Assembly: GCF_009695915.1 (NCBI RefSeq)
Contig: NZ_VUMZ01000009.1
Coordinates: 38,528 to 102,527, forward strand
DNA length: 64,000 nt
Direction of reading: 5' to 3'
Source of the DNA: Hornefia butyriciproducens
Lineage (GTDB): Bacteria; Bacillota; Clostridia; Peptostreptococcales; Anaerovoracaceae
Shown: positions 8,505-17,904 of the stretch, piece after piece
Position numbering within the stretch: position 1 is the first letter of the stretch
Layout: each line of letters opens with the position of its first letter
Position numbers and translations under genes: made by a program
The notes under the pieces: model-generated
Told to the model about the DNA's origin: nothing
The model's database searches: none
What the model saw: only the letters and a program-made list of their open reading frames with translations

Positions 8505-9427
8505 AAACTGCAATTTTGTTTGCCGGACAGGGTGCGCAGCATGTCGGCATGGGAAAAGATTTTTATGCCGAATATCCGGGGTTCCGTCGGGTGTTCGACC
8601 TGCTTCCGGAGGAGCAGCGGCGGATCGCCTTCGAGGGGCCGGCAGAGGAACTGAAGAAGACAGAGAACACCCAGCCGATTATGCTGGCCTTCGCTCTCGG
8701 CGTGTACCGGGTGCTGCAGGAACATGGCTTTGTTCCCGACATGGCTGCAGGCCTCAGCCTCGGTGAATATTCCGCACTCGCTGCTGCGGGAGTCTTCGAC
8801 GACAAAACAGCGGTCGAACTTATTACGTTCCGCGGAAAGCAGATGGCGAAGGCTTCAGAGGGAACGGATACCGTGATGAGCGCGGTAATCGGGCTGGAAC
8901 GGGAAGCGGCAGAGAACGCGTGCCGCGAAGCGCAGAGTGAGGGGGATGTTGAAATCGCCAATTATAACTGCCCCGGCCAGATCGTGGTGTCCGGAACGGA
9001 AGCGGGAGTCACCGCCTGTGAGAGGAATGCGAAGGAACTGGGAGCACGGCGGTGCATACGCCTCGAGGTCAGTGGACCATTCCATACATCGTATATGAAA
9101 CCGGCGGGGAAAGCTCTTGCAGAATATTTCCGTGGCAGGACATTCGGGAGGATGGAGTTTCCGGTGGTATTCAATTGCCTGGGAAGAGAGAAAACCGGAG
9201 CAGAAACCGTCAGAGAACTGCTGGTCAGGCAGGTTTCCGGCAGTGTGTATTTTGAGGATACCATACGGTATATGGCGGAGCGCGGAGTGACCAGAACTCT
9301 GGAGATCGGACCGAGGAGAGCACTTTCCGGCTTTGTGCGCAAGACAGATAGGAACATCGAAACGATGAGTATTGAGACGACGGAGGATCTCGGGAAGGTG
9401 ATAGCATGGACAGAGAAACAGCAGTAA
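8501..9427 (+). CDS. fabD: Malonyl-CoA:ACP transacylase
   Basis: FabD moves malonyl from CoA to ACP to supply extender units. The 308-residue protein has the family start FAGQGAQHVGMGKDF, the nucleophile S86 in GLSLGEYSAL and H195 in GPFHTSYM. A conserved arginine lies between them in TFRGKQM. The ATG overlaps the preceding stop as ATGA, which implies coupled translation, and the gene overlaps fabG by 22 bases. Length and motifs are normal. Confidence 0.96.
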   Translation: MKTAILFAGQGAQHVGMGKDFYAEYPGFRRVFDLLPEEQRRIAFEGPAEELKKTENTQPIMLAFALGVYRVLQEHGFVPDMAAGLSLGEYSALAAAGVFDDKTAVELITFRGKQMAKASEGTDTVMSAVIGLEREAAENACREAQSEGDVEIANYNCPGQIVVSGTEAGVTACERNAKELGARRCIRLEVSGPFHTSYMKPAGKALAEYFRGRTFGRMEFPVVFNCLGREKTGAETVRELLVRQVSGSVYFEDTIRYMAERGVTRTLEIGPRRALSGFVRKTDRNIETMSIETTEDLGKVIAWTEKQQ

Positions 9428-10143
9428 TTACCGGCGGAAGCCGGGGCATAGGCAGAGCCGTCGCACTGAAGCTGGCGGAGAGGGGCTGCGACACGGTGAT
9501 AAATTACGCCGGGAACAAAGAAAAAGCGGAGGAGACCGCCGCTCTCTGCCGGGAGTACGGTGTGTCGGCTGTGACCGTGCAGGGAGATATCGCGCGGAAG
9601 GAGGACTGCGAGAGAATCCTTCAGGCCGCTCTTGAAAACTTCGACCACATTGACATTCTGGTCAATAATGCGGGGATCACGAGGGACAATATCATCATGC
9701 GGATGAGTGATGAGGAGTTCGATGCGGTCATCGACACAAATCTGCGGGGCACTTATCATATGATGAAGCTTGTCTCGCGGCCGATGATGAAGCAGCGCTA
9801 CGGTCGAATCGTCAGCCTGGCGTCGGTGGTGGGCCTGATGGGAAACAGCGGACAGATCAATTATGCGGCCAGCAAAGCCGGTGTCATTGGGATGACAAAA
9901 TCTCTTGCCCGGGAGCTTGCGTCCCGGAATGTGACGGTAAATGCGGTGGCGCCGGGATTCATCGAGACTGATATGACGGCCGTGCTGACAGAGGCCGCGG
10001 CAGGGATCATGAGAGGAATGATTCCTCAGGGTCGTCCGGGAACTCCGGAGGAAGTGGCCGCGGCGGTGTGCTTCCTGGCCGGAAGAGAAGCCGGATACAT
10101 CACAGGACAGGTGTTGTGTGTAGACGGCGGAATGTGTATGTAG
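9406..10143 (+). CDS. fabG: 3-oxoacyl-ACP reductase
   Basis: FabG is the NADPH-dependent short-chain dehydrogenase that reduces beta-ketoacyl-ACP. The 245 residues contain the Rossmann motif TGGSRGIGRA, NNAGITRD, the catalytic Ser140, Tyr153 and Lys157 (Y-AAS-K), and the C-terminal Gly-rich end that helps form the tetramer. The start lies within the fabD end. It stops 10 bases before fabF, leaving GGGG as ribosome site for the next gene. Confidence 0.96.
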   Translation: MDRETAVITGGSRGIGRAVALKLAERGCDTVINYAGNKEKAEETAALCREYGVSAVTVQGDIARKEDCERILQAALENFDHIDILVNNAGITRDNIIMRMSDEEFDAVIDTNLRGTYHMMKLVSRPMMKQRYGRIVSLASVVGLMGNSGQINYAASKAGVIGMTKSLARELASRNVTVNAVAPGFIETDMTAVLTEAAAGIMRGMIPQGRPGTPEEVAAAVCFLAGREAGYITGQVLCVDGGMCM

Positions 10144-10153
10144 GGGGAACAAA

Positions 10154-11386
10154 ATGAAGAGAAGAGTAGTCATCACAGGTATGGGAGCGATCTCTCCCAT
10201 CGGCAATTCGACTGAGGAACTGTGGAGAAGTGCGGAAGCCGGAGTCTGCGGAATCGGACCTGTTACAGAATATGACAGCACCGGCATGAAGGTGCAGGTC
10301 GCAGCGGAGGTGAAGGATTTTGATCCTGCACGGTATATGGATAAAATGGAGGCGCGGCGGACCGCACGTTTTACGCAGCTCGCTATCGGCGCGGCGGACG
10401 AGGCCTTTCTGCAGAGTGGCCTCGCACCGGACAGAGTGGAATCGTACCGCTGCGGGGTGAACATCTCCAGCGGCATCGGCGGACTGGATGTTATCGAGAA
10501 GGAACATCTGAGGGGCCTCAAACGTGGATTTGACCGTGTATCGCCACTCTTTGTCCCGTCAGCGATCTGCAATATGGCGGCGGGAGTCGTCGCTATACGC
10601 CTGGGTTTTCGAGGGAGCTGCACCTGTGTGCTTACGGCCTGTGCGTCTTCTGCGAATGCGATTGGGGAGGCGTTCCGCAGTATTCGTGACGGATATGCGG
10701 ATGTGATGGCGGCCGGCGGCTCAGAGAGCTGTATTACCGATCTGGGCATGGGAGGATTCACGGCCATGAAGGCTTTGTCTGAGGAAACAGACCCGCAGCG
10801 TGCGTCCATCCCCTTCGACGCGGAGCGGGAAGGATTTGTTATGGGAGAAGGCGCCGGGATCGTGATCCTGGAGGAACTTGAGCATGCAAGAGACAGAGGG
10901 GCATCAATTCTGGGGGAAATCGCCGGATACGGGGTCAGCTGTGACGCGCATCATATGACTGCGCCGCTGGAGGATGGAAGCGGTGCGGCCCGGAGCATAA
11001 CGGAGGCGATCCGTGACGCCGGAATCCGGCCTGAAGAGGTGGGATACATCAATGCACACGGAACGGGAACTCCGATGAACGACCGGTGCGAGACCGCGGC
11101 AGTGAAGCTTTCCTTCGGGGAACACGCCCGGAGACTGACCATGTCTTCCACAAAGTCTATGACGGGGCATACGCTGGGCGCCTCCGGCGCGCTTGAGACA
11201 ATTCTGACCGCAAAAACGCTGGCTTGCCAGATTGCTCCACCCACGATAAACTATCAGGTGGCGGATCCGGATTGTGATCTGGATATCGTTCCGAACAAAA
11301 GCAGGAAGATCGACACGGAGTATGCCATGACGAACTCCTTCGGGTTCGGCGGACATAACGCGTCGCTGATTTTAAGGAGGGTTTAA
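10154..11386 (+). CDS. fabF: Beta-ketoacyl-ACP synthase II
   Basis: FabF carries out the elongation condensations. The 410-residue protein has the thiolase-fold condensing triad C163 (TACASS), H302 (NAHGTGTP) and H339 (GHTLGASG), nearly the same numbering as the E. coli enzyme, and the C-terminal [12 protein letters not shown]. Only one FabF/FabB-type synthase is present in the operon, together with fabZ and without fabA. Unsaturated chain formation therefore must use another gene outside this window or another route. The fabF stop is 1 base before fabZ. Confidence 0.97.
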   Translation: MKRRVVITGMGAISPIGNSTEELWRSAEAGVCGIGPVTEYDSTGMKVQVAAEVKDFDPARYMDKMEARRTARFTQLAIGAADEAFLQSGLAPDRVESYRCGVNISSGIGGLDVIEKEHLRGLKRGFDRVSPLFVPSAICNMAAGVVAIRLGFRGSCTCVLTACASSANAIGEAFRSIRDGYADVMAAGGSESCITDLGMGGFTAMKALSEETDPQRASIPFDAEREGFVMGEGAGIVILEELEHARDRGASILGEIAGYGVSCDAHHMTAPLEDGSGAARSITEAIRDAGIRPEEVGYINAHGTGTPMNDRCETAAVKLSFGEHARRLTMSSTKSMTGHTLGASGALETILTAKTLACQIAPPTINYQVADPDCDLDIVPNKSRKIDTEYAMTNSFGFGGHNASLILRRV

Positions 11387-11387
11387 T

Positions 11388-11828
11388 ATGCAGCTGAATA
11401 TCAGTCAGATCCAGAAGATTCTGCCTCACCGGTACCCGTTTCTGCTGATCGACAGGATAACGGATATGGAGGAGGGAAAGTGGGCCAGCGGGATCAAGTG
11501 TGTTTCTGCCGGGGAGATGCAGTTCTTAGGACATTTTCCGGATTATCCGGTGATGCCGGGGGTGCTGATTATAGAGGCGCTGGCTCAGACAGGCGCAGTG
11601 GCGCTTCTCAGCGAGCCGGAAAACAGAGGCAAACTGGCCATGTTCGGCGGCGTCCGCAACTGCCGTTTCAAGAGAGAGGTACTGCCGGGCGATGTGCTGG
11701 AACTGTACTGCGAAATCGAGTCCCGGCGCGGTCCCATGGGCTTCGGAAAGGCTATCGCCAGCGTGGGGAGCGAGATCGTCGCCCAGGCCAGACTGTCCTT
11801 TGTCATCAAGGATTCAATTGAAAAATGA
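11388..11828 (+). CDS. fabZ: 3-hydroxyacyl-ACP dehydratase
   Basis: This hot-dog-fold enzyme dehydrates beta-hydroxyacyl-ACP. The 146-residue protein shows [12 protein letters not shown] and [17 protein letters not shown], giving the catalytic pair H49 and E63. The ribosome site AAGGAGG is inside the last codons of fabF. It is the last biosynthetic gene of the operon and lies 41 bases before the regulator gene. Confidence 0.96.
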   Translation: MQLNISQIQKILPHRYPFLLIDRITDMEEGKWASGIKCVSAGEMQFLGHFPDYPVMPGVLIIEALAQTGAVALLSEPENRGKLAMFGGVRNCRFKREVLPGDVLELYCEIESRRGPMGFGKAIASVGSEIVAQARLSFVIKDSIEK

Positions 11829-11869
11829 TAAAGAGTTTGGTAAAATCGACACATAAGGAGAGTGCCGAG

Positions 11870-12325
11870 ATGTTAGAGCAGAATTTTTCCCGTGTGTATA
11901 ATAAATTCAAGCTTCTTTTGTACACCCGTGTGCTGAAGGACTTCAATGATAAAAAGGAAGAAGCGTTGTCCACTCTGGAGGTGATCTGCATGGAAATCAT
12001 CGTGGCGCTGGGTGAACCGACGGTCAACGAGTTCGCCAGATTCGCCAGGATGTCGGCGCCCAACGCGGCGTACCGGGTCAGCAAACTGTGCAATAAGGGA
12101 TATATTGAGAAAATCCAGAGCCAGGAGGATAAGCGGGAATATCACCTCCGCCCCACCGGAAAGTATCAGGAAAACTACGGAGACGCCTTTAACTATATTG
12201 ACGTCGTTTCCGGACGGATAAAGAAGCGTTTCGATGCGGCAGACAGCGAGAAACTCGATCGTATGCTGGAGATCATTGCCGATGAGCTCATGCCTGAGGT
12301 GGATACCATCCGGAACTGCGAATAG
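11870..12325 (+). CDS. MarR-family, FabT-like regulator of the fatty acid operon
   Basis: The 151-residue protein has an N-terminal dimerisation helix region and a MarR winged helix. The recognition region is FARFARMSAPNAAYRVSKL and the wing is SQEDKREYHLRPTGK. FabT-type MarR proteins bind acyl-ACP and repress fab operons in streptococci and relatives, where the gene is normally near the 5' end; here it closes the operon. I chose ATG 11870 because AAGGAG lies at 11855-11860; an in-frame ATG at 11825 overlaps the fabZ stop and is the alternative. As the only regulator in the operon it is the likely ligand of the palindrome at 1288-1329. Family membership is well supported; the FabT role is inferred from context. 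Confidence 0.8.
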   Translation: MLEQNFSRVYNKFKLLLYTRVLKDFNDKKEEALSTLEVICMEIIVALGEPTVNEFARFARMSAPNAAYRVSKLCNKGYIEKIQSQEDKREYHLRPTGKYQENYGDAFNYIDVVSGRIKKRFDAADSEKLDRMLEIIADELMPEVDTIRNCE

Positions 12326-12368
12326 CGGTTCGCTCTATGGAGGGAAACAGAAAGGGAAAAGAGAGTTT

Positions 12369-15300
12369 ATGCCTGAATTCAGTGTCAGACGTCCATACGT
12401 GGTTCTTGTGGCGGTGCTTGCGCTTTGTGTCCTCGGAATAACCGGGTTTACCCGTATGACGACGGATTTTCTTCCGGAGATGAACCTGCCCTACATGGTG
12501 ATCGTTACCAGCGACCCCGGCGCGTCGCCCCAGAAGGTGGAGAGCGAAATTACCAATCCTGTGGAGGACGGAGTATCAACGCTTCCGGGAATCAAAAATG
12601 TCACCAGCACCTCGGCTGGCAACGTCAGTCAGGTTATGCTGGAGTTTGAGACGGACACTAATATGGACAGTGCCATGGTCAAGGTGACGTCGGCAGTGAA
12701 TCAGCTGGAACTTCCGGACGGAGCGGGAAAACCGTCTGTGATGGAGGTCTCCATGGACATGATGCCGGTTCTCTACGTCAGTGTTGACAAAGAAGGACTG
12801 GAGGGCGGCGAACTGTCCCGCTATATTGAGGATAATGTCGTGCCGGACATCAAACGTCAGGACGGCGTTGCCAGCGTTCAGACCGAAGGCATGGTTCAGG
12901 ACTCTGTTCAGGTGAAGTTGAATCAGAAAAAAATTGATGCGGTCAATAAAAGAATCCGTGCCGCAGCGCTGTCGAAACTGCAGGAGGCAAAAGAAAAGCT
13001 GGATCGTGGACAGGCGCAGCTGAATGAGGCGAAAACCACGCTGCAGAAGCAGAAGGACAGCCTGAGCCGACAGCAGAAGAAGTCGGCCGGTGAAATGGCA
13101 AAATTTACTCGGACGATGAACACCCTTCTGGCTGCGAAAGCAGCTCAGCAGTCACAGGTTACATCACTGTCCGCTTATACGGCGGCGCTGAACGCTGAAA
13201 AGGCGCTGTACACTCAGAACGATCCATCCAGTTCGAGAATAGGTGAGATTGAAACGGAGCTTCGGAATCTCAGGACGAAGTCGGCTGCGGCACAGGCGGC
13301 AGCCGATAAAAGCAATGAACAGATTGACAAGGCACTGAAAAACTATAATAAAGTGGAGGCCGGGAAGATTACCGCGGCTGCTGCCTTCGGCGGCGCCAGC
13401 GCACAGATCGCTATAGCGGAGGCCAGCCTGAACGACAGTCAGAAGGAACTGGAGCAGGGATATGCGAACTACCGGAGCGGACGGAAGAAGGCTCTGGCGA
13501 ACGCCAACGCGAATCAGCTTTTGTCTCTGGATACTCTTTCTAAATTAATCACGGCGGAGAATTTCTCCATGCCTGCCGGCTACGTCACCGGAGGGAATCG
13601 ACAGTACCTGGTCCGCATCGATGAGGAAGCGAAGAGCGCCGGCGCTGTCGGAGACATGGTGCTGACCAGCATAGACGGAGTCGGTGACATCACGGTGGAC
13701 AGTGTGGCCGATGTGAAGATTGAGGATAACGGCAGTGAGACCTACGCAAGAGTAAACGGAAGGGATGCTGCTGTTCTTGCGGTGTATAAAGCCAGTGCGG
13801 CCGGAACCTCAGCGGTATCGGATAATGTGAACGCCGCATTTGACCAGATGCAGAAGGAGCAGAAGGGGCTTGAGGTGACAACCCTGATGGATCAGGGTGA
13901 GTATATCAATGTCATTATCAGTTCGGTATTTTCTAATCTGATCTGGGGCGCGATTCTGGCATTTCTGGTGCTTCTGCTGTTCCTGAGAGATTTGCGGCCG
14001 ACGCTCGTTGTGGCGGTATCTATTCCGCTGAGTGTGCTGTTCACGATTCTTCTGATGTATTTTTCGGATATTTCCATGAACATCATCTCCATGTCGGGGC
14101 TGGCGCTGGGTATCGGCATGCTGGTGGATAACTCTATTGTTGTGATGGAGAATATTTACCGGCTGCGCAATCAGGGAGTCAGTGCGGCTCAGGCGGCGGT
14201 TCAGGGAGCGGGGCAGGTCGCAGGAGCTATTGCCTCGTCTACATTGACGACCATCTGCGTATTCCTGCCGGTTCTGTTTACAAACGGACTGACAAGAGAA
14301 CTTGTGCAGGATATGTGTCTGACCATCACGTTCAGTCTGCTGGCTTCTCTTGCCGTCGCTCTGACGGTTGTTCCATCGATTTCGGCGACGCTGATGCGGA
14401 ATGTGAAGCCGAAGGAGCACCGGCTTCTGGAAAGGCTCATGGTACGCTATGAAAGGGCTCTGAGGTTCTGTCTCCGGAAGAAATGGGTTCCGGTTCTGCT
14501 GGCGGTCGTGCTGCTTGGGGTCTGCGCCGCCAGAGTAGCGAGCACCGGCGTGGTGATAATTCCGGAAATGTCCGGAACACAGATCAGCGTTGCGGTGGAA
14601 GGGGACCCGGAGGATGACCTGGAGGATAATTTCAAAGTGATGGATCAGGCCTCCCGGCAGATACGGGAAATCGACGGGGTGAAGACCGTAGGCGCTATGC
14701 AGTCTGCGACACTGTCCATGGGAATGATGGACAGCAGCTCGAGAAATTTCACAACTCTGGTACTGCTGCGGGATGACGCCGCGGATCAGAACCGGAAAAT
14801 CGGCAGAAAGATCGAGAATATTCTCGACGGCCTGAACGTGAAGAGCTACACGGTCAGCACTGAGGCCATGAGCTCCTCCTCCCTGACGGGGAGCGGTCTT
14901 CAGGTGGACATTTACGGCGACAGCAATGAAAAGATCCTGAACATAAGCGACGACATCATGAGCATGGTGAAAAAGGAGAAGGGCTTTGAAAACGTGGTCA
15001 ACGGTCAGGAGGCTGCGGACCCGGAAATCGTTCTGAACATCGACAAAGCAAAGGCCATGCGGCGCGGGCTGACTGTCGCACAGATATATCAGGCATTGGC
15101 AGAGAAACTGAAGGGTTCCCGGACGGCCACGCAGATTCAGATAAACGGGGATCAGATCGATGTGAACCTGAAGGACAGCCGCCGTCAGCTCACAAAGAAA
15201 AATCTGCTTGACTTCAGAATTTCCGGCACCACTACCGGTGCGGACGGCACTCAGACCACGAAAAAATACAGGCTCGGCGACTTCGCCACCTTCAAGGTTC

Positions 15301-16037
15301 AGGACGGAATCGCATCCATCGGCCATGACAACGGTTCCAGAATGATTTCCGTCAAGGCTGATACGAAGGACGGCTACAACACGACGCTGCTGTCCCGGAA
15401 GCTGGAAAAGAAACTGAGCGCATATCATGTCCCCGCAGGGTATGAGGTGAAGCTTGCCGGTGAAACAGAATCCGTCAACAAAATGCTTCGCGACATGGGA
15501 CTGATGATGCTGGTGGCACTGATTCTGATTTATCTGATCATGGTGGCACAGTTCGCTAATTTCCTGTCGCCATTCATCGTCATGTTTACGATTCCTCTGG
15601 CATTTACAGGAGGATTTCTCGCGCTGATGATCACGGGAGAAGAGCTGTCCATGATTTCTCTGATGGGTTTTCTGATTCTGTCCGGAGTTGTGGTGAATAA
15701 CGGAATTGTGTTCATCGATTATGCGAATCAGATGCGGAAAGCGGGAATGGACAGGGTGGAGGCGCTGGTGAAGACCGGAAGGGATCGCATGAGGCCGATT
15801 ATGATGACCGCGCTGACGACGATCCTCGCAATGTCAGTGATGGCGCTGAGTCACGATGAAGGAGCAGAGATGGGCCGGGGCATGGCGATCGTCACCATCG
15901 GCGGACTGCTGTACGCCACTCTGATGACACTGTTCATCGTGCCGGTCCTCTACGACGCCTTCTATCACAAAAGAAATCGCCGCCGCCCCGGAGCCCTCCG
16001 GAGGAAATTCTTCCGCCGGAAGACATCGCAGGCCTGA
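12369..16037 (+). CDS. RND-family exporter (SwrC/AcrB-like) with coiled-coil insert
   Basis: The 1222-residue transporter has RND topology. TM1 starts at residue 8, followed by a large extracellular loop with FLPEMNLPYMVIVTSDPGAS and the porter repeats. TM2-6 are at about 513-690 (with D587 in GMLVDNSIVVMEN, the proton-relay position), TM7 is near 705, then a second large loop, and TM8-12 are near the end. Gram-positive relatives such as Bacillus SwrC export surfactants or lipophilic compounds. About residues 200-370 form an unusual coiled coil (KLQEAKEKLDRGQAQLNEAK and following) inserted in the first loop. The start ATG 12369 has AGGGAAAAGAGAG upstream and lies 43 bases after the fatty acid regulator, so it may be co-transcribed. 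The substrate is unknown; a link to lipids is only suggested by position. Confidence 0.88.
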   Translation: MPEFSVRRPYVVLVAVLALCVLGITGFTRMTTDFLPEMNLPYMVIVTSDPGASPQKVESEITNPVEDGVSTLPGIKNVTSTSAGNVSQVMLEFETDTNMDSAMVKVTSAVNQLELPDGAGKPSVMEVSMDMMPVLYVSVDKEGLEGGELSRYIEDNVVPDIKRQDGVASVQTEGMVQDSVQVKLNQKKIDAVNKRIRAAALSKLQEAKEKLDRGQAQLNEAKTTLQKQKDSLSRQQKKSAGEMAKFTRTMNTLLAAKAAQQSQVTSLSAYTAALNAEKALYTQNDPSSSRIGEIETELRNLRTKSAAAQAAADKSNEQIDKALKNYNKVEAGKITAAAAFGGASAQIAIAEASLNDSQKELEQGYANYRSGRKKALANANANQLLSLDTLSKLITAENFSMPAGYVTGGNRQYLVRIDEEAKSAGAVGDMVLTSIDGVGDITVDSVADVKIEDNGSETYARVNGRDAAVLAVYKASAAGTSAVSDNVNAAFDQMQKEQKGLEVTTLMDQGEYINVIISSVFSNLIWGAILAFLVLLLFLRDLRPTLVVAVSIPLSVLFTILLMYFSDISMNIISMSGLALGIGMLVDNSIVVMENIYRLRNQGVSAAQAAVQGAGQVAGAIASSTLTTICVFLPVLFTNGLTRELVQDMCLTITFSLLASLAVALTVVPSISATLMRNVKPKEHRLLERLMVRYERALRFCLRKKWVPVLLAVVLLGVCAARVASTGVVIIPEMSGTQISVAVEGDPEDDLEDNFKVMDQASRQIREIDGVKTVGAMQSATLSMGMMDSSSRNFTTLVLLRDDAADQNRKIGRKIENILDGLNVKSYTVSTEAMSSSSLTGSGLQVDIYGDSNEKILNISDDIMSMVKKEKGFENVVNGQEAADPEIVLNIDKAKAMRRGLTVAQIYQALAEKLKGSRTATQIQINGDQIDVNLKDSRRQLTKKNLLDFRISGTTTGADGTQTTKKYRLGDFATFKVQDGIASIGHDNGSRMISVKADTKDGYNTTLLSRKLEKKLSAYHVPAGYEVKLAGETESVNKMLRDMGLMMLVALILIYLIMVAQFANFLSPFIVMFTIPLAFTGGFLALMITGEELSMISLMGFLILSGVVVNNGIVFIDYANQMRKAGMDRVEALVKTGRDRMRPIMMTALTTILAMSVMALSHDEGAEMGRGMAIVTIGGLLYATLMTLFIVPVLYDAFYHKRNRRRPGALRRKFFRRKTSQA

Positions 16038-16101
16038 GACAGCGAAGGCGAAGGCGTCGAACGCACCCACGGCACCGACAGGCGCCGACGAAGCTCCGGA
16101 C

Positions 16102-17064
16102 TCAGAGCAGTCCGAGGGTTTTCAACACGAAAAGCCAGCCTGTCAGCGTGAACGCGGAGAAAAATGTTGTCAGCATCACTGTGCTGGAGGTCAGTGTACC
16201 CTCGTGCCCCATTTCGCGCGCCATGACGTAGCAGCTGACGGTGCTGCAGGAACAGCACATAATCAGAATTGCGACGAGCCTGTCCTGCCGAAATCCCAGT
16301 GTGACGGCGAGGGGAACAAAAATCAGTCCCAGTCCGATGAGCTTGATGAACGCACCGAGTCCGGCGGTTCGGATGCCGGAGAGCGCTTTCTGCAGATTAA
16401 AGGATGCGCCCATGGCCATGATGCCGAGAGGCGTAGCCAGCCGGGCCAGATTTTGTACGGTATGATCAAGGATGTTCCCCATGGGCAGGCGCAGCACGGA
16501 CCACAAAAGACCGGCGAATATCCCGATCAGAATCGGATTGGTGATGATCCCGACCGCCGTTTTTCTCACCTGCGCCCGATTCATTCCAGTCCGTTTCATT
16601 TTGTTCCTCTCCGGCGTGAAAATCGTAAGAACGACTACAGCAGCCGCATTATACAGTGGAACCGCGCCCAGCATCATCAGCGGGGTCATGCCGGAGGTTC
16701 CGTAAAGGTTGGTGACCAGGGAAACCCCCAGGATGGCGGCGCTGCTGCGGTAGCTGACCTGAATGAATTCGCCCTGAACGCGCCGGTCCCTCAGCAGACA
16801 GGAGATGGCGACGCACAGCAGGATGGAGACCAGAGTCGCCAGAAAACAGAAAAGCACGAACCGCAGATCCCAGACGCGGCCGAAGTCTTCGCTGCACAGA
16901 TCGTAGAACACCAGTGCCGGCAGAGCCACCCTGAATACAAAAGAATTCATTTTCGAAACAAAAGCATCATCAAATATTCCTATGCGCATAAAAAACATCC
17001 CCAGGAGCATGAGTAAAAATATGGGGACGACAGCGTTCAGACAGAAGATGAGGTTGTTCAGCAT
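16102..17064 (-). CDS. AEC-family transporter (auxin efflux carrier type permease)
   Basis: The 320-residue membrane protein has about ten hydrophobic segments in two five-helix halves. It opens with LNAVVPIFLLMLLGMFF and has NPILIGIFAGLL in the middle, both typical of the AEC/PIN family (MleP and YfdV relatives). Family members move organic acids or amino acid derivatives; the substrate here cannot be read. It is convergent with the RND gene, with 64 GC-rich bases between stops. A strong promoter lies upstream on its strand at 17112-17139. Confidence 0.85.
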   Translation of the reverse strand: MLNNLIFCLNAVVPIFLLMLLGMFFMRIGIFDDAFVSKMNSFVFRVALPALVFYDLCSEDFGRVWDLRFVLFCFLATLVSILLCVAISCLLRDRRVQGEFIQVSYRSSAAILGVSLVTNLYGTSGMTPLMMLGAVPLYNAAAVVVLTIFTPERNKMKRTGMNRAQVRKTAVGIITNPILIGIFAGLLWSVLRLPMGNILDHTVQNLARLATPLGIMAMGASFNLQKALSGIRTAGLGAFIKLIGLGLIFVPLAVTLGFRQDRLVAILIMCCSCSTVSCYVMAREMGHEGTLTSSTVMLTTFFSAFTLTGWLFVLKTLGLL

Positions 17065-17111
17065 TTCATGCTCCTTTTTCTACAGATTAAACACGGTATT
17101 TTTCTTAGTCT

Positions 17112-17139
17112 ATTATAGCGGCAAAGAGCATAATGTCAA
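17112..17139 (-). promoter_or_regulatory. Promoter of the AEC transporter gene
   Basis: Read on the minus strand, TTGACA (17139-17134), 16 bases and TATAAT (17117-17112) give two perfect consensus hexamers. The start would fall near 17105, about 40 bases above the ATG at 17064, with a GGAG ribosome site just before it. Confidence 0.75.
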
Positions 17140-17201
17140 CGGATCTATATGGAATCGGAAACTGCGTGCCTTGGTCCCGTGTGATTCCGTCATTTCAACA
17201 G

Positions 17202-17230
17202 TTGCCATCACGCTCTTACAGGAGTATAAT
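17202..17230 (+). promoter_or_regulatory. Promoter of thrH
   Basis: TTGCCA (17202-17207), 17 bases, TATAAT (17225-17230). The predicted start is near 17237, giving a leader of about 50 bases to the ATG at 17287, with AAAGGGGAG as ribosome site. It is divergent from the AEC promoter, about 60 bases away. Confidence 0.75.
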
Positions 17231-17286
17231 ATTGAATCTGAAAAGAAAAATCCGCTGATGAATCCATCAATAGAAAGGGGAGACTT

Positions 17287-17886
17287 ATGAATATTGTTTG
17301 CTTGGATATGGAGGGAGTGCTGGTTCCGGAAATCTGGATCGCATTTGCAGAGGAGACCGGAATTCCGGAGCTGAAAAGAACCACGCGGGATGAACCGGAC
17401 TATAACAAACTGATGCGTTATCGCCTGGACATCCTGAAGGAGCACGGCCTGGGTCTGAAAGAAATTCAGGAAACCATCGGTAAAATCGATCCGCTGCCCG
17501 GAGCACGGGAATTTCTGGATGAACTGCGCCAGACCACGCAGGTGATTATCCTCAGCGACACCTTCGAGCAGTTCGCCAAACCGCTGATGGAAAAACTGAA
17601 CTGGCCCACCATTATGTGCAACACGCTGGAGGTCGCGCCGGACGGTGAAATTACAGATTTCCATATGAGGGTGGAAAACTCCAAACTCAGTACTGTGAAG
17701 GCGCTGCAGTCTATCGGATATGAAACCATCGCGAGTGGAGACAGTCATAACGACCTGGCGATGATTCAGGCGAGCAAAGCCGGATTCCTGTTCCGCAGCA
17801 CAGACGCCATCAAAGCAGAGCATCCGGAACTCCCGGCATATGAAGAGTTCAACGATCTCCTGGCAGCCATCAAGGCGGCGCTTTAG
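17287..17886 (+). CDS. thrH: ThrH, phosphoserine phosphatase / homoserine phosphotransferase
   Basis: This 199-residue HAD-superfamily enzyme is of the ThrH type, described as dephosphorylating phosphoserine and moving phosphate to homoserine. Motif I is DMEG (D7 nucleophile, E9), motif II is in IILSDTFEQF and motif IV is SGDSHND (D152, D156). The DMEG variant, rather than DxDGT, is characteristic of ThrH. A ribosome site and a strong promoter sit just upstream. The gene ends 18 bases before the flavin reductase gene, so the two may share a transcript. It could support serine/threonine supply; SerRS and the other amino acid genes are elsewhere in the window. Confidence 0.88.
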   Translation: MNIVCLDMEGVLVPEIWIAFAEETGIPELKRTTRDEPDYNKLMRYRLDILKEHGLGLKEIQETIGKIDPLPGAREFLDELRQTTQVIILSDTFEQFAKPLMEKLNWPTIMCNTLEVAPDGEITDFHMRVENSKLSTVKALQSIGYETIASGDSHNDLAMIQASKAGFLFRSTDAIKAEHPELPAYEEFNDLLAAIKAAL

Positions 17887-17904
17887 TTTTTGCGGAGGCA
17901 GCAG

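Noticed and set aside
8962..10809. Minus-strand frame of 615 codons opposite fabD, fabG and fabF
   Set aside because: Long only because of GC-rich codon bias in the plus-strand genes, which have complete active sites.
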